Below the pieces are notes generated by a model that made no database searches, had not been told where the DNA came from, and saw only the letters and a program-made list of their open reading frames with translations. Source: Prevotella sp. UBA2725 (GTDB lineage Bacteria > Bacteroidota > Bacteroidia > Bacteroidales > Bacteroidaceae). Taken from it: 64,000 nucleotides of DNA. Every line of letters begins with the position of its first letter. The first letter of the stretch is position 1. Positions 51,943 to 59,755 of this stretch are shown here, piece by piece. A program made the position numbers and the translations under genes. The stretch is from contig DEKJ01000057.1 in NCBI GenBank assembly GCA_002353825.1, forward strand, positions 62,001-126,000. The letters run 5' to 3'.

Positions 51943-52008
51943 CCTCGCGATTTCAGCGTAATCGGAATGCGATTTGAGCATAATCGAATTGCGATTTAAG
52001 TAATAACG
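51943..52008. repeat. 22-bp tandem array, family 4
   Basis: Three contiguous 22-bp units lie at 51943-51964, 51965-51986 and 51987-52008, with a degenerate trace to about 52022. The shared core is GCGATTT followed seven to eight bases later by TAATCG. It lies between the convergent DUF4738 and 52110-52499 genes, just before the bidirectional terminator. Confidence 0.8.
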
Positions 52009-52053
52009 CACAGCAATTACGGTAAAGTCATTTAACCTTCTCTACTGAATAGC

Positions 52054-52095
52054 AAAAAAGTCCTTGCACCAAAATTGATGCAAGGACTTTCTTTA
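52054..52095. terminator. Bidirectional intrinsic terminator
   Basis: AAAGTCCTTGCA (52057-52068) and TGCAAGGACTTT (52079-52090) form a perfect 12-bp stem with an A run on the left and a T-rich tail on the right. It serves the convergent DUF4738 gene and the 52110-52499 gene. Confidence 0.85.
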
Positions 52096-52109
52096 TCTTT
52101 ATTAAACTA

Positions 52110-52499
52110 TTATCTATCCGGTGTAGAGAGAATCCTGTACGATTTCTCAAAGTTCTTGGGGTGCTTACCAATCAGGCAGATATTGACCAAGCAATTGGCA
52201 AGCATCTCTGCATCGTTCAGATCCACACCTCTGTCGCGGCTCAAGTTTTTTCCGAGAATCACCTCCCAAGGCGCGTCAAAGTCGCGGTCTTCAGCACCAA
52301 CATATTGTTCGTCGGCTCTGTCTCCCGGCATAAGTTTATATTTGATGCCTTTCTTGGTAGGTACCGGCTTCATGCTGAGCAACATATCCCATGCCTCATG
52401 CAACTGATCACGAAACTTACCTGTTCCAGGGAACATATCGACGATAACCGGCATGATCTCATCGAACTCATAAGCCTGAAGAAGATCGTATAGACGCAT
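52110..52499 (-). CDS. Conserved hypothetical protein, 129 residues
   Basis: This is a 129-residue soluble protein without signal peptide or membrane helix, and I do not recognise the family with confidence. It begins MRLYDLLQAYEFDEIMPVIV and has conserved-looking segments EAWDMLLSMKPVP, FDAPWEVILGKNLSRDRGVD and NICLIGKHPKNFEKSYRIL. The size and the alternating helix pattern resemble small DUF proteins common in Bacteroidota. It lies 38 bases downstream of ribH on the same strand and may share its transcript. Confidence 0.65.
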   Translation of the reverse strand: MRLYDLLQAYEFDEIMPVIVDMFPGTGKFRDQLHEAWDMLLSMKPVPTKKGIKYKLMPGDRADEQYVGAEDRDFDAPWEVILGKNLSRDRGVDLNDAEMLANCLVNICLIGKHPKNFEKSYRILSTPDR

Positions 52500-52537
52500 A
52501 ATATAATAATGTGTATATTAATATTAAACCTCGAAGA

Positions 52538-53011
52538 TTAGAACTTCGCCATCATGATGGCGTCAGCAGCACACTCTGCTCCCTTGTTGCCAAGCTTGCC
52601 CCCACTTCTCTCCTTTGCCTGCTGCAGGTCGTTGGTCGTGAGGAGACCGTAGATGACAGGAATATTCTGCGTAGCATTGAGATGTGCAATGCCATAGGTG
52701 ACACCCTGACAGATGTAATCGAAATGAGGGGTCTCACCGCGGATCACGCTGCCGAGAATGATGATAGCATCAAAGCCATCGTTCTTACTCATCTGCTGAG
52801 CACCGTAGATAAGCTCGAAGCTGCCCGGCACATGCTTGATATGGATGTTCTCAGGCAGGGCGCCATGCTTCTCCAAAGTGTCAACGGCTCCTTTGAGCAA
52901 TGCTCCGGTAATCTCGTGGTTCCAGTCGGCAACCACAATACCAAAGTTCATATTACTCGCATCAGGAATGTCAACAGGGTGATAATCAGTAAGATGAAGA
53001 GCTGTAGCCAT
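52538..53011 (-). CDS. ribH: 6,7-dimethyl-8-ribityllumazine synthase
   Basis: Lumazine synthase carries out the penultimate step of riboflavin synthesis and usually forms icosahedral or pentameric assemblies. The 157-residue protein has FGIVVADWNHEITGALLKGA, HVPGSFELIYGAQQM, GSVIRGETPHFDYICQGV and PVIYGLLTTN. Its ATG overlaps the TAA of the upstream TPR gene by one base (TAATG at 53009-53013), indicating coupling. No other riboflavin genes are nearby. Confidence 0.95.
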   Translation of the reverse strand: MATALHLTDYHPVDIPDASNMNFGIVVADWNHEITGALLKGAVDTLEKHGALPENIHIKHVPGSFELIYGAQQMSKNDGFDAIIILGSVIRGETPHFDYICQGVTYGIAHLNATQNIPVIYGLLTTNDLQQAKERSGGKLGNKGAECAADAIMMAKF

Positions 53012-53703
53012 TACTTCGTAGTCCTTTCTATATATTTGTCGATGTCGTTGCTCTGCACGAGCTGTGAGTTGACATACTTCTTCTTGATGTCCTGATAGAG
53101 CTTGTTAGCCTCGTCGGTCTTGTTCTCCGACTCGAGAAGCTCACCAGCCTGAAGCAGGAATGTAGGAGAGAGACTGTTGTTTGTTCCGTTCTCAGCTTTG
53201 TCATCAGCCTTAGAAGCAGCCTCTTTCAGCGTGCTGATAGCCTTGTCAATCTGACCGACATGCGCATAAGCGTTGCCGAGTGCCTCAATAGCAGCTGGGC
53301 TCACCATAGCGTCACCTTTAGGAGAATAGCTCTCCAGATACTTGACAGCATCCTGCCACTTGCCGAGGTTGGCATAGCAGAGGCCAGCATAAAGATTAGC
53401 GAGGTTGCCAGCATCGGTGCTGCTGTAGTCGTTAGCGATACTTACAAAGCCAGCATAGCCAGCTCCATCACCGTTCAGCGCCTTATCAAACTGGTCGGCA
53501 TTGAAATACTCCTGACCGCGAGCCAGGGCTGTACTTGCCTTATCCTGACGAGGACCACCGATAAACTGGTTGTAGCAAAGGACACCAGCTACGATAACGA
53601 TGAGTGCGATGATAACGCCGCTGATAACCTTCTTGTTCTTTTCGAAAAATGCCTCCGACTTCACGGCTGCATCAAAAGTCTCCTTTTCGTTTTTGTTTGC
53701 CAT
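53011..53703 (-). CDS. TPR-repeat membrane-anchored protein
   Basis: This is a 230-residue protein with one N-terminal membrane helix (VISGVIIALIVIVAGVLCYN, about 25-44) and an extracytoplasmic set of tetratricopeptide repeats (NLANLYAGLCYANLGKWQDA, AIEALGNAYAHVGQIDKAIS, LLQAGELLESENKTDEANKL). The layout resembles YfgM/Tol-type helper proteins, but the partner is unknown. It is translationally coupled to ribH. A TAATTTTG -7 box lies at 53762-53755 on the minus strand. Confidence 0.82.
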   Translation of the reverse strand: MANKNEKETFDAAVKSEAFFEKNKKVISGVIIALIVIVAGVLCYNQFIGGPRQDKASTALARGQEYFNADQFDKALNGDGAGYAGFVSIANDYSSTDAGNLANLYAGLCYANLGKWQDAVKYLESYSPKGDAMVSPAAIEALGNAYAHVGQIDKAISTLKEAASKADDKAENGTNNSLSPTFLLQAGELLESENKTDEANKLYQDIKKKYVNSQLVQSNDIDKYIERTTK

Positions 53704-53888
53704 TATATTTATTTGTTGTTTTTCCTTATGGGTTCACATATATCTATTGCGTGGCAAAATTAGTCATTTTTATTCGAACTTTGAAATTTATAGGCTTCTT
53801 TTTTCATTTTGACTCCCAAAAGTGTGGTTTTGTCGCCGATTAACGTTACCTTTGCCGATAATAAAGATAGTCAGACGATAATAATAAC

Positions 53889-54998
53889 ATGATTCTTGAG
53901 CGAATATCCATCATCAATTATAAGAACATCCAACAGGCCAATATTGTGCTCTCGCATAAGTTGAATTGTTTCGTAGGAAGCAATGGTGTTGGCAAGACAA
54001 ACCTCCTGGATGCGGTCTATTATCTGTCATTCTGCCATAGCAGCTTTACAAATCTCGACAGTATGGTTATCAACCATGATAAAGACTTTTTTGTCCTTGA
54101 AGGTGACTATCTCACAGAGACAGAGACGAAAGAGCGTATCTATGCCGGCATGAAACGAGGAAAGCATAAGCACTTTCGTCGTAATGGAAAGGAATATAAA
54201 AAGCTCTCGAGTCATATTGGGCTCATTCCCTTGGTCTTTGTTTCACCTTCCGACAACAGCTTAGTGACGGGAAGCGGTGAAGAGCGCAGAAGATTGTTGG
54301 ATATGGTCATCTCCCAGCTTGACATCAGTTATATTGAAGCTCTGAACCGATACAACAAGGCATTGCAGCAACGTAATGCACTTCTAAAAGCAGAGCAGGA
54401 GCCGGACATGACGCTGATGCAACTCTTGGAAGAAGAAATGGCGTACCAGGGAGAGATCGTTTATCAAAAGAGGAACAAACTGGTTGAAGAGATGATTCCG
54501 ACCTTTCAAGATATCTATATGCAGATTTCTGGAGGACGCGAGAAGGTCTCTCTGAGGTATGTCTCTCATTGTCAGCGTGGTCCACTGTTGGAGGTTATCC
54601 AGCGCGACCGGTTTAAAGACAGAGCTGTGGGCTATAGTCTGCACGGCATCCACCGCGATGATCTGGAGATGCTCATTGATGGCTTCCCCATGCGCCGAGA
54701 AGGAAGTCAAGGCCAGACAAAAACGTTCGTTTTAGCTTTGAAGCTCGCTCAGTTTGCCTTCCTTCGACAGTCGATGCAAGGCAAGACACCGTTACTCCTT
54801 CTTGACGACATCTTCGACAAGCTCGATGCCAACAGGGTGGAACAGATTATCAAGCTGGTGGCTGATGACGGTTATGGACAGATCTTCATTACTGATACCA
54901 ACCGTGAGCATCTCGACAAAATTCTTAGCCACTCAGCTACTGAATATAAATTGTTTGATGTCAAAGATGGCGATATCACTGAGCGAGAAGACCAGTAA
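53889..54998 (+). CDS. recF: DNA replication and repair protein RecF
   Basis: This SMC-like ATPase loads RecA at gapped DNA with RecO and RecR. The 369-residue protein has Walker A GSNGVGKTN (30-38), the signature-type SQGQTKTFVLALKLAQF and Walker B LLLLDDIFDKLD near residue 300. It is followed 20 bases later by a DUF721/DciA-like gene. dnaA, dnaN and gyrB, the usual recF neighbours in other phyla, are absent. A TACCTTTGC -7 box lies at 53847-53855. Confidence 0.95.
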   Translation: MILERISIINYKNIQQANIVLSHKLNCFVGSNGVGKTNLLDAVYYLSFCHSSFTNLDSMVINHDKDFFVLEGDYLTETETKERIYAGMKRGKHKHFRRNGKEYKKLSSHIGLIPLVFVSPSDNSLVTGSGEERRRLLDMVISQLDISYIEALNRYNKALQQRNALLKAEQEPDMTLMQLLEEEMAYQGEIVYQKRNKLVEEMIPTFQDIYMQISGGREKVSLRYVSHCQRGPLLEVIQRDRFKDRAVGYSLHGIHRDDLEMLIDGFPMRREGSQGQTKTFVLALKLAQFAFLRQSMQGKTPLLLLDDIFDKLDANRVEQIIKLVADDGYGQIFITDTNREHLDKILSHSATEYKLFDVKDGDITEREDQ

Positions 54999-55018
54999 TC
55001 ATTAATTCTCTACTGATT

Positions 55019-55309
55019 ATGTTTAAGCGTGACGTAAAACCATTAGGCGATATTCTGCGCCAGTTTATTAGAAAAGAAGGACTGGAGACACCACTGCTCC
55101 AAAAAAGAGTCGTGGACGCTTGGGAACAAGTGACTGGGCACACCGTGGCCTCTTATACGGAAGAAAAATTCATCAAGAACCAAATACTGTTCGTAAAAAT
55201 AACAAATCCCGCCCTCAGGCAGGATTTGAGTATGATGCGATCACAACTCACCCGCCGCCTCAATGAGGCAGCAGGCAGCAGTGTGATATCTGACGTACGG
55301 ATCTATTAG
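55019..55309 (+). CDS. DUF721/DciA-like protein
   Basis: This is a 96-residue protein of the DUF721 family, to which the DnaB helicase loader DciA belongs. The helix-strand pattern is visible: LGDILRQFIRKEGLETPLLQ, VVDAWEQVTGHTVASYT, ILFVKITNPALRQDLSMMRS. It follows recF by 20 bases, so a role in replication or repair is likely. Whether this short form actually loads helicase is inference from the family. Confidence 0.85.
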   Translation: MFKRDVKPLGDILRQFIRKEGLETPLLQKRVVDAWEQVTGHTVASYTEEKFIKNQILFVKITNPALRQDLSMMRSQLTRRLNEAAGSSVISDVRIY

Positions 55310-55329
55310 TTTTAACCCGTGCGGACTTA

Positions 55330-56721
55330 TTAGTTTTTAAACGAGTGAATCGGTGCGGGGATACGTCCGCCACGGTCTACAAGCCGCTGGCTGGAGAACG
55401 TATTGACAGGCATGATAGGTGCATGACCTAAGAGGCCGCCCCACTCTATCGTCTCACCTACCTTCTTTCCGATGACAGGGATAACACGCACAGCTGTTGT
55501 CTTTTGATTTACCATTCCGATAGCCGACTCATCAGCGATGATGCCGGAGATTGTCGTCGCAGGCGTATCGCCCGGGATAGCAATCATATCCAGTCCTACA
55601 GAGCAAACGCAGGTCATGGCTTCCAGTTTCTCAATAGTCAGTGCCCCAGCATTGACCGCATCGATCATACCCTGATCCTCACTGACAGGGATGAAAGCGC
55701 CGGACAGACCACCCACATAGGAGCTCGCCATTATACCACCTTTCTTCACCTGATCATTGAGAAGTGCCAAAGCTGCGGTAGTACCGGGTGCTCCCGGCTG
55801 CTCTACGCCGATACATTTCAGGATATCAGCCACAGAATCACCGACAGCAGGTGTAGGAGCCAGCGAGAGGTCGATGATGCCAAAAGGCACATGAAGACGA
55901 CGACTTGCCTCCTGAGCAACAAACTGTCCTACACGCGTGATTTTGAAGGCTGTGCGCTTGATGGTCTCACAAAGCTCCTCGAAGTTAGCAGTCTTTTTAG
56001 GCTCATCCTTATATTTAAGGTCCATCTGCTCCAGGGCAGCTTTCACCACACCGGGACCGGACACGCCCACATTAATAATGGCGTCGGCCTCACTCACACC
56101 ATGGAAAGCACCGGCCATGAACGGGTTGTCATCAGGCGCATTGCAGAACACAACAAGCTTTGCCGGACCGATACAGTCTCTGTCTTTCGTTGCTTCTGCT
56201 GTTGCCTTGACGATGTCGCCCATCAGGCGCACGGCATCCATATTGATACCCGTCTTCGTTGAGCCGACATTGACGCTGGAACAGACCACATCGGTAGTAG
56301 CAAGTGCCTGAGGGATAGAACGGATAAGCAGTTCCTCACTCGGAGTCATACCTTTGCTTACGATTGCTGAAAAGCCACCGAGAAAGTTGACGCCAATGGT
56401 CTTAGCAGCATCATCCAATGTCTTGGCTATTTTCACATAGTCGTCGGTCGTCTTGCAGCATGCTGCTCCGATGAGAGACACCGGTGTGACACTGACACGT
56501 TTGTGAACGATAGGAACACCAATCTCGCGGGAGATACTCTCTCCTGTCTTAACGAGATCCTTTGCCAGGGTCGTTATCTTCTTATATATCTTATCACAGG
56601 TCTCGTTGAGGTCCGAGCTTGCGCAGTCGAGCAGACTGATACCCATCGTGATCGTTCTCACGTCAAGGTTGTCCTGCTCAACCATCTTTTGTGCTTCAAG
56701 TACTTCTGGTGCTGTAATCAT
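55330..56721 (-). CDS. UPF0210/PFL-family protein
   Basis: This is a 463-residue protein of the UPF0210 (PFL-like, DUF711) family; its function is unsettled. Conserved glycine-rich stretches are NVGVSGPGVVKAALEQM, DLSLAPTPAVGDSVADIL and SVGLDMIAIPGDTPATTISG. The start at 56721 (MITAPEVLEAQKM) is preferred because a longer frame would run into the upstream ACT gene. It forms the well-known conserved pair with the UPF0237 ACT-domain gene 13 bases upstream. Confidence 0.9.
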   Translation of the reverse strand: MITAPEVLEAQKMVEQDNLDVRTITMGISLLDCASSDLNETCDKIYKKITTLAKDLVKTGESISREIGVPIVHKRVSVTPVSLIGAACCKTTDDYVKIAKTLDDAAKTIGVNFLGGFSAIVSKGMTPSEELLIRSIPQALATTDVVCSSVNVGSTKTGINMDAVRLMGDIVKATAEATKDRDCIGPAKLVVFCNAPDDNPFMAGAFHGVSEADAIINVGVSGPGVVKAALEQMDLKYKDEPKKTANFEELCETIKRTAFKITRVGQFVAQEASRRLHVPFGIIDLSLAPTPAVGDSVADILKCIGVEQPGAPGTTAALALLNDQVKKGGIMASSYVGGLSGAFIPVSEDQGMIDAVNAGALTIEKLEAMTCVCSVGLDMIAIPGDTPATTISGIIADESAIGMVNQKTTAVRVIPVIGKKVGETIEWGGLLGHAPIMPVNTFSSQRLVDRGGRIPAPIHSFKN

Positions 56722-56734
56722 GTCAGTCTGACTT

Positions 56735-57007
56735 TTAAATTCTATACATCTTGTCGAAGATAGCTTCCAGCTGGATCTTGGCCTGTACGCCTTTTGCCTT
56801 TCCCGCCTCTTCAAGTTCAGTACTGATGCTATCGAAAGGCTTCTGACTGTCAGAGAGGTCCACTATCATCATCATGTTGAAGTATCCGTGAACAATAGTC
56901 TGACTGATGTCAAGAATATTAATGTTGTTGTCGGCAAGATAGGAGCAAATGTGTGCTATGATACCCACGGTGTCTTTTCCTACAACTGTAATGATTGCTT
57001 TTGTCAT
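56735..57007 (-). CDS. ACT-domain protein, UPF0237
   Basis: This is a 90-residue single ACT domain of the UPF0237 family, GcvR-like, which probably binds an amino acid and regulates its partner. The N-terminus AIITVVGKDTVGIIAHICSY and NILDISQTIVHGYFNMMMIV show the beta-alpha-beta pattern. The start at 57007 excludes an eight-residue extension. It is read just before the UPF0210 gene, with which it is almost always paired in other bacteria. Confidence 0.88.
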   Translation of the reverse strand: MTKAIITVVGKDTVGIIAHICSYLADNNINILDISQTIVHGYFNMMMIVDLSDSQKPFDSISTELEEAGKAKGVQAKIQLEAIFDKMYRI

Positions 57008-57086
57008 CTTTTCTTGGTATTTAATTTGCATTTTCGTCGCAAAGGTACTAATATCTAATTAATTTATCAAAAAAGTTGGCGAAAAA

Positions 57087-57119
57087 GTTGCATATCTCAA
57101 ATAAAATACTTATCTTTGC
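57087..57119 (+). promoter_or_regulatory. Promoter of the small-peptide gene
   Basis: GTTG (57087-57090), 20 bases, then TATCTTTGC (57111-57119). The -7 box is perfect and the -33 box differs from TTTG at one base. The leader before the ATG at 57176 is about 50 bases. Confidence 0.7.
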
Positions 57120-57175
57120 AACGCGAAATTAGAACAAGAACATATTATCAATTAACATCTTAAACTTTTAGCACT

Positions 57176-57292
57176 ATGAGAAACAATGATGATTTAAAGA
57201 ATTTGGCTGGTATCTTTCAGGAAGAATTTCAGAAGATCAGCGACAATCCACATCCAGTACACAAATTAGGCGGAGAGGTATGGTATGAGTAA
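57176..57292 (+). CDS. Predicted 38-residue peptide ending LGG-EVWYE
   Basis: This 39-codon frame sits in its own promoter-to-terminator unit (promoter 57087-57119, terminator 57340-57376) in the 456-base gap between the ACT and tamL genes. The product begins MRNNDDLKNLAGIFQEEFQK, is helical and acidic in its first half, and ends PVHKLGG followed by EVWYE. No family is recognised. The helical leader plus double glycine recalls peptides cleaved by C39-type transporters, but the part after GG is only five residues and no such transporter is nearby. A second frame overlaps its stop (ATGAGTAA). Confidence 0.55.
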   Translation: MRNNDDLKNLAGIFQEEFQKISDNPHPVHKLGGEVWYE

Positions 57293-57392
57293 AGATTTAG
57301 ACAATTTCCGTTCACATCACAAAGTGAATGATGAGTTAGGGCTGCCCAAGTTTTCTTGGTGCAGCCTTTTCTTTTTCTTGCTTTTTGCGTAA
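57285..57392 (+). CDS. Possible second small frame overlapping the peptide gene
   Basis: ATG at 57285 opens a 35-residue frame (MSKDLDNFRSHHKVNDELG, then a hydrophobic tail) whose first eight bases overlap the end of the 38-residue gene, an arrangement typical of coupled translation. The last third is encoded by the terminator stem and its T-rich tail, so the full frame may never be transcribed to its stop. It is reported with low confidence. Confidence 0.22.
   Translation: MSKDLDNFRSHHKVNDELGLPKFSWCSLFFFLLFA
57340..57376 (+). terminator. Intrinsic terminator of the small-peptide gene
   Basis: GGCTGCCCAAG (57340-57350) pairs with CTTGG-T-GCAGCC (57355-57366, one bulged T) around a TTTT loop, followed by a pyrimidine-rich tail with T runs. 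Confidence 0.85.
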
Positions 57393-57463
57393 CTTTGCAA
57401 CATTATTCCGCAACATTATCACAGAAAAGACGTTATTATTAATAAGACGTTATACAAAAGACA

Positions 57464-59683
57464 TTGAAAAAGGCCTTATATATCATATCCATGCTCTCCC
57501 TGCTCCTCGCAGGATGCAGCACTTCTAAGTACATCCCCGAGAAAGCATATCTTCTTGAGGGTGTGGAGATCCATTCCGATGTCAAGGACTTCAATGTCTC
57601 TACCCTCGCTCCCTACATCAGGCAGAAGGCCAATTCCAAGTGGTTCTCGCTTTTCAAGATTCCCTTGGGTACCTATTCTATCTCTGGTCGTGACAGTACG
57701 AAATGGATCAACCGTACATTGAAAAAAATGGGTGAGGCACCAGTAATCTTCGACAGTACACAAGCCCACCTGTCCGTTGAGGATTTGCGTAACGCTATGA
57801 AAAACATGGGATATATGCATGCAACCGTCGACTTTGCTACAAAGACACATGGTAAGAGACTGACGGCAATCTACAATCTGCACCCAGGAAAACCTTATAC
57901 GATCAACGAGGTCAATTATGATATTGAGGACCCCTCCATCAAAAAAATTTTGGAGAACTATGCGAGTCGACTCCCTAAGAAAAGCAAGAAACCTGCTATT
58001 CTTGCCAAAGGAAGCGCTTTTACTTTGCAGAAACTTGAGGATGAGCGCAAGAAAATCACCGATATTCTGCTCGACTCTGGTTATTATAAGTTCCATAAAG
58101 ACTTTATCCAATTTGATGCCGACACGGCCTCTACTGAAAACAATGTAAACATCACGCTTCATCTGCTCAAGTTCCGCCCTAATAGCGGATCAGCGGAGAC
58201 GGATCATCCACGTTATACGATGAGAAAGATAAACTTTTCAAGCGATCAGGGAAAGCTTCAACTGCGCCACAGCGTACTTGAAAATGCTACACAACTCAAG
58301 GAAGGCAGTCCGTATAGCTACACAGCCTTGGAAGACACTTATCGCAACTTCGGACGGCTCTCCGCGGTGAGATACACTAATATTCAGTTTCGTGAAGAAC
58401 CAGACTCCACGCTCCTCGACTGTGACATTCAGCTCAACACCAGCAAACCTTCCACCATCGCTTTCCAACCGGAAGGCACAAACACAGCCGGTGACCTCGG
58501 AGCAGCAATGTCGATAACCTATCAGAACCGAAATATATTCCGTGGCTCTGAGCTTTTCAGCGTCGAACTGCGCGGAGCCTATGAGGCAATCACAGGCCTT
58601 GAAGGCTACAATGATGAAGACTTTGTGGAATGGAGTGCCGAAACAAGGCTCCAGTTTCCGCGATTCATTGCACCCTTTGTCTCTAAGGACATGCGAAGGA
58701 GGAGCACGGCTTCCTCTGAGCTCTCACTTTCCTGGGATATGCAGAACCGTCCCGAGTTCCATCGACGTGTCTTCTCCGCCGCTTGGAGATACCGTTGGTC
58801 TTCACCCGACCGCCGCACCAATTATCGCTTGGATGTCCCGGAAATCAACTATGTTTATATGCCATGGATCAGCGAGACTTTTAAGCACGACTACCTCGAC
58901 AGCGTAAGCAACCGGAATGTCATCTTACGCTATAACTATGAAGACATCTTCATCATGAAAGTTGGCTTCGGACTGACCTATACCAACGGAACCGATGCTA
59001 TGCGTTTCAATATAGAGACAGCCGGGAACCTGCTAAATTCTCTGTCGGGAGGCTTGAGGTTCAGTAGAAATAGCAGTGGTCAGCATACGCTCTTCGGTAT
59101 TGCTTACGCTCAATATGCAAAATTCGACTTCGACTATACTCATCTCATTACTTTCGATGAGCACAACTCCTTGGCACTACATACTGATGTCGGTATTGCC
59201 TACCCTTACGGAAACAGTAACGTCCTTCCTTTTGAAAAGCGATATTTCTCTGGAGGCGCCAACAGTGTGAGAGGATGGAGCGTGAGAGAGCTCGGACCAG
59301 GTTCCTATAAGGGCAAGGACGGACGCATCGACTTCATCAATCAGACAGGTGATATGAAGCTCGACCTCAATGCTGAATACCGAACCTATCTTTTCTGGAA
59401 GTTCAACGGAGCAGCTTTCATCGATGCCGGAAACATCTGGACCCTGCGTGACTATCCAGAGCAGCCAGGCGGACAATTCAAATGGAATAAGTTCTACAAG
59501 CAGATTGCTGTGGCTTATGGTCTAGGACTGCGGCTCAACTTCGGTTATTTCATCCTTCGATTCGATATGGGCATGAAGGCTATCAACCCAGCTTACAGCG
59601 ACAGCCATGAGCATTACGCCATCTTCCATCCCGATTTCAGCCGCGATTTTACATTCCATTTTGCAGTAGGAATGCCTTTCTAA
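57464..59683 (+). CDS. tamL: TamL, outer-membrane translocation and assembly lipoprotein
   Basis: This is a 739-residue BamA/TamA-superfamily protein of the lipidated Bacteroidota type (TamL), thought to work with a TamB-like protein in envelope assembly. It starts with TTG, needed to give the signal peptide MKKALYIISMLSLLLAGC (acylated Cys 18); the next ATG at 57491 would lose half of it. POTRA-like domains occupy about 30-330 (LHPGKPYTINEVNYDI), and the 16-strand barrel follows, with YFSGGANSVRGWSVRELGPG as the conserved lid-lock region and a C-terminal DFTFHFAVGMPF ending in Phe. A TAACTTTGC -7 box lies at 57390-57398. Confidence 0.9.
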   Translation: MKKALYIISMLSLLLAGCSTSKYIPEKAYLLEGVEIHSDVKDFNVSTLAPYIRQKANSKWFSLFKIPLGTYSISGRDSTKWINRTLKKMGEAPVIFDSTQAHLSVEDLRNAMKNMGYMHATVDFATKTHGKRLTAIYNLHPGKPYTINEVNYDIEDPSIKKILENYASRLPKKSKKPAILAKGSAFTLQKLEDERKKITDILLDSGYYKFHKDFIQFDADTASTENNVNITLHLLKFRPNSGSAETDHPRYTMRKINFSSDQGKLQLRHSVLENATQLKEGSPYSYTALEDTYRNFGRLSAVRYTNIQFREEPDSTLLDCDIQLNTSKPSTIAFQPEGTNTAGDLGAAMSITYQNRNIFRGSELFSVELRGAYEAITGLEGYNDEDFVEWSAETRLQFPRFIAPFVSKDMRRRSTASSELSLSWDMQNRPEFHRRVFSAAWRYRWSSPDRRTNYRLDVPEINYVYMPWISETFKHDYLDSVSNRNVILRYNYEDIFIMKVGFGLTYTNGTDAMRFNIETAGNLLNSLSGGLRFSRNSSGQHTLFGIAYAQYAKFDFDYTHLITFDEHNSLALHTDVGIAYPYGNSNVLPFEKRYFSGGANSVRGWSVRELGPGSYKGKDGRIDFINQTGDMKLDLNAEYRTYLFWKFNGAAFIDAGNIWTLRDYPEQPGGQFKWNKFYKQIAVAYGLGLRLNFGYFILRFDMGMKAINPAYSDSHEHYAIFHPDFSRDFTFHFAVGMPF

Positions 59684-59702
59684 CCTTTTTCTTCGTTTTA
59701 TT

Positions 59703-59735
59703 CTTGGGTATATTGTACATTTTTAATATCTTTGC
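59703..59735 (+). promoter_or_regulatory. Promoter of the LacI-type/NhaC-type unit
   Basis: CTTG (59703-59706), 20 bases, then TATCTTTGC (59727-59735). The leader to the ATG at 59756 is short, about 15 bases. Confidence 0.65.
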
Positions 59736-59755
59736 TCCCGATTATAATAGGTTAT

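Noticed and set aside
55330..57007. UPF0237-UPF0210 pair as a novel two-gene system
   Set aside because: The pairing is already known and widespread in bacteria, so it is conserved but not new.
57032..57463. tRNA or known structured RNA in the largest gap
   Set aside because: No cloverleaf, TTCGA-type T loop or CCA end was found. The gap is explained by a promoter, a small frame and a terminator.
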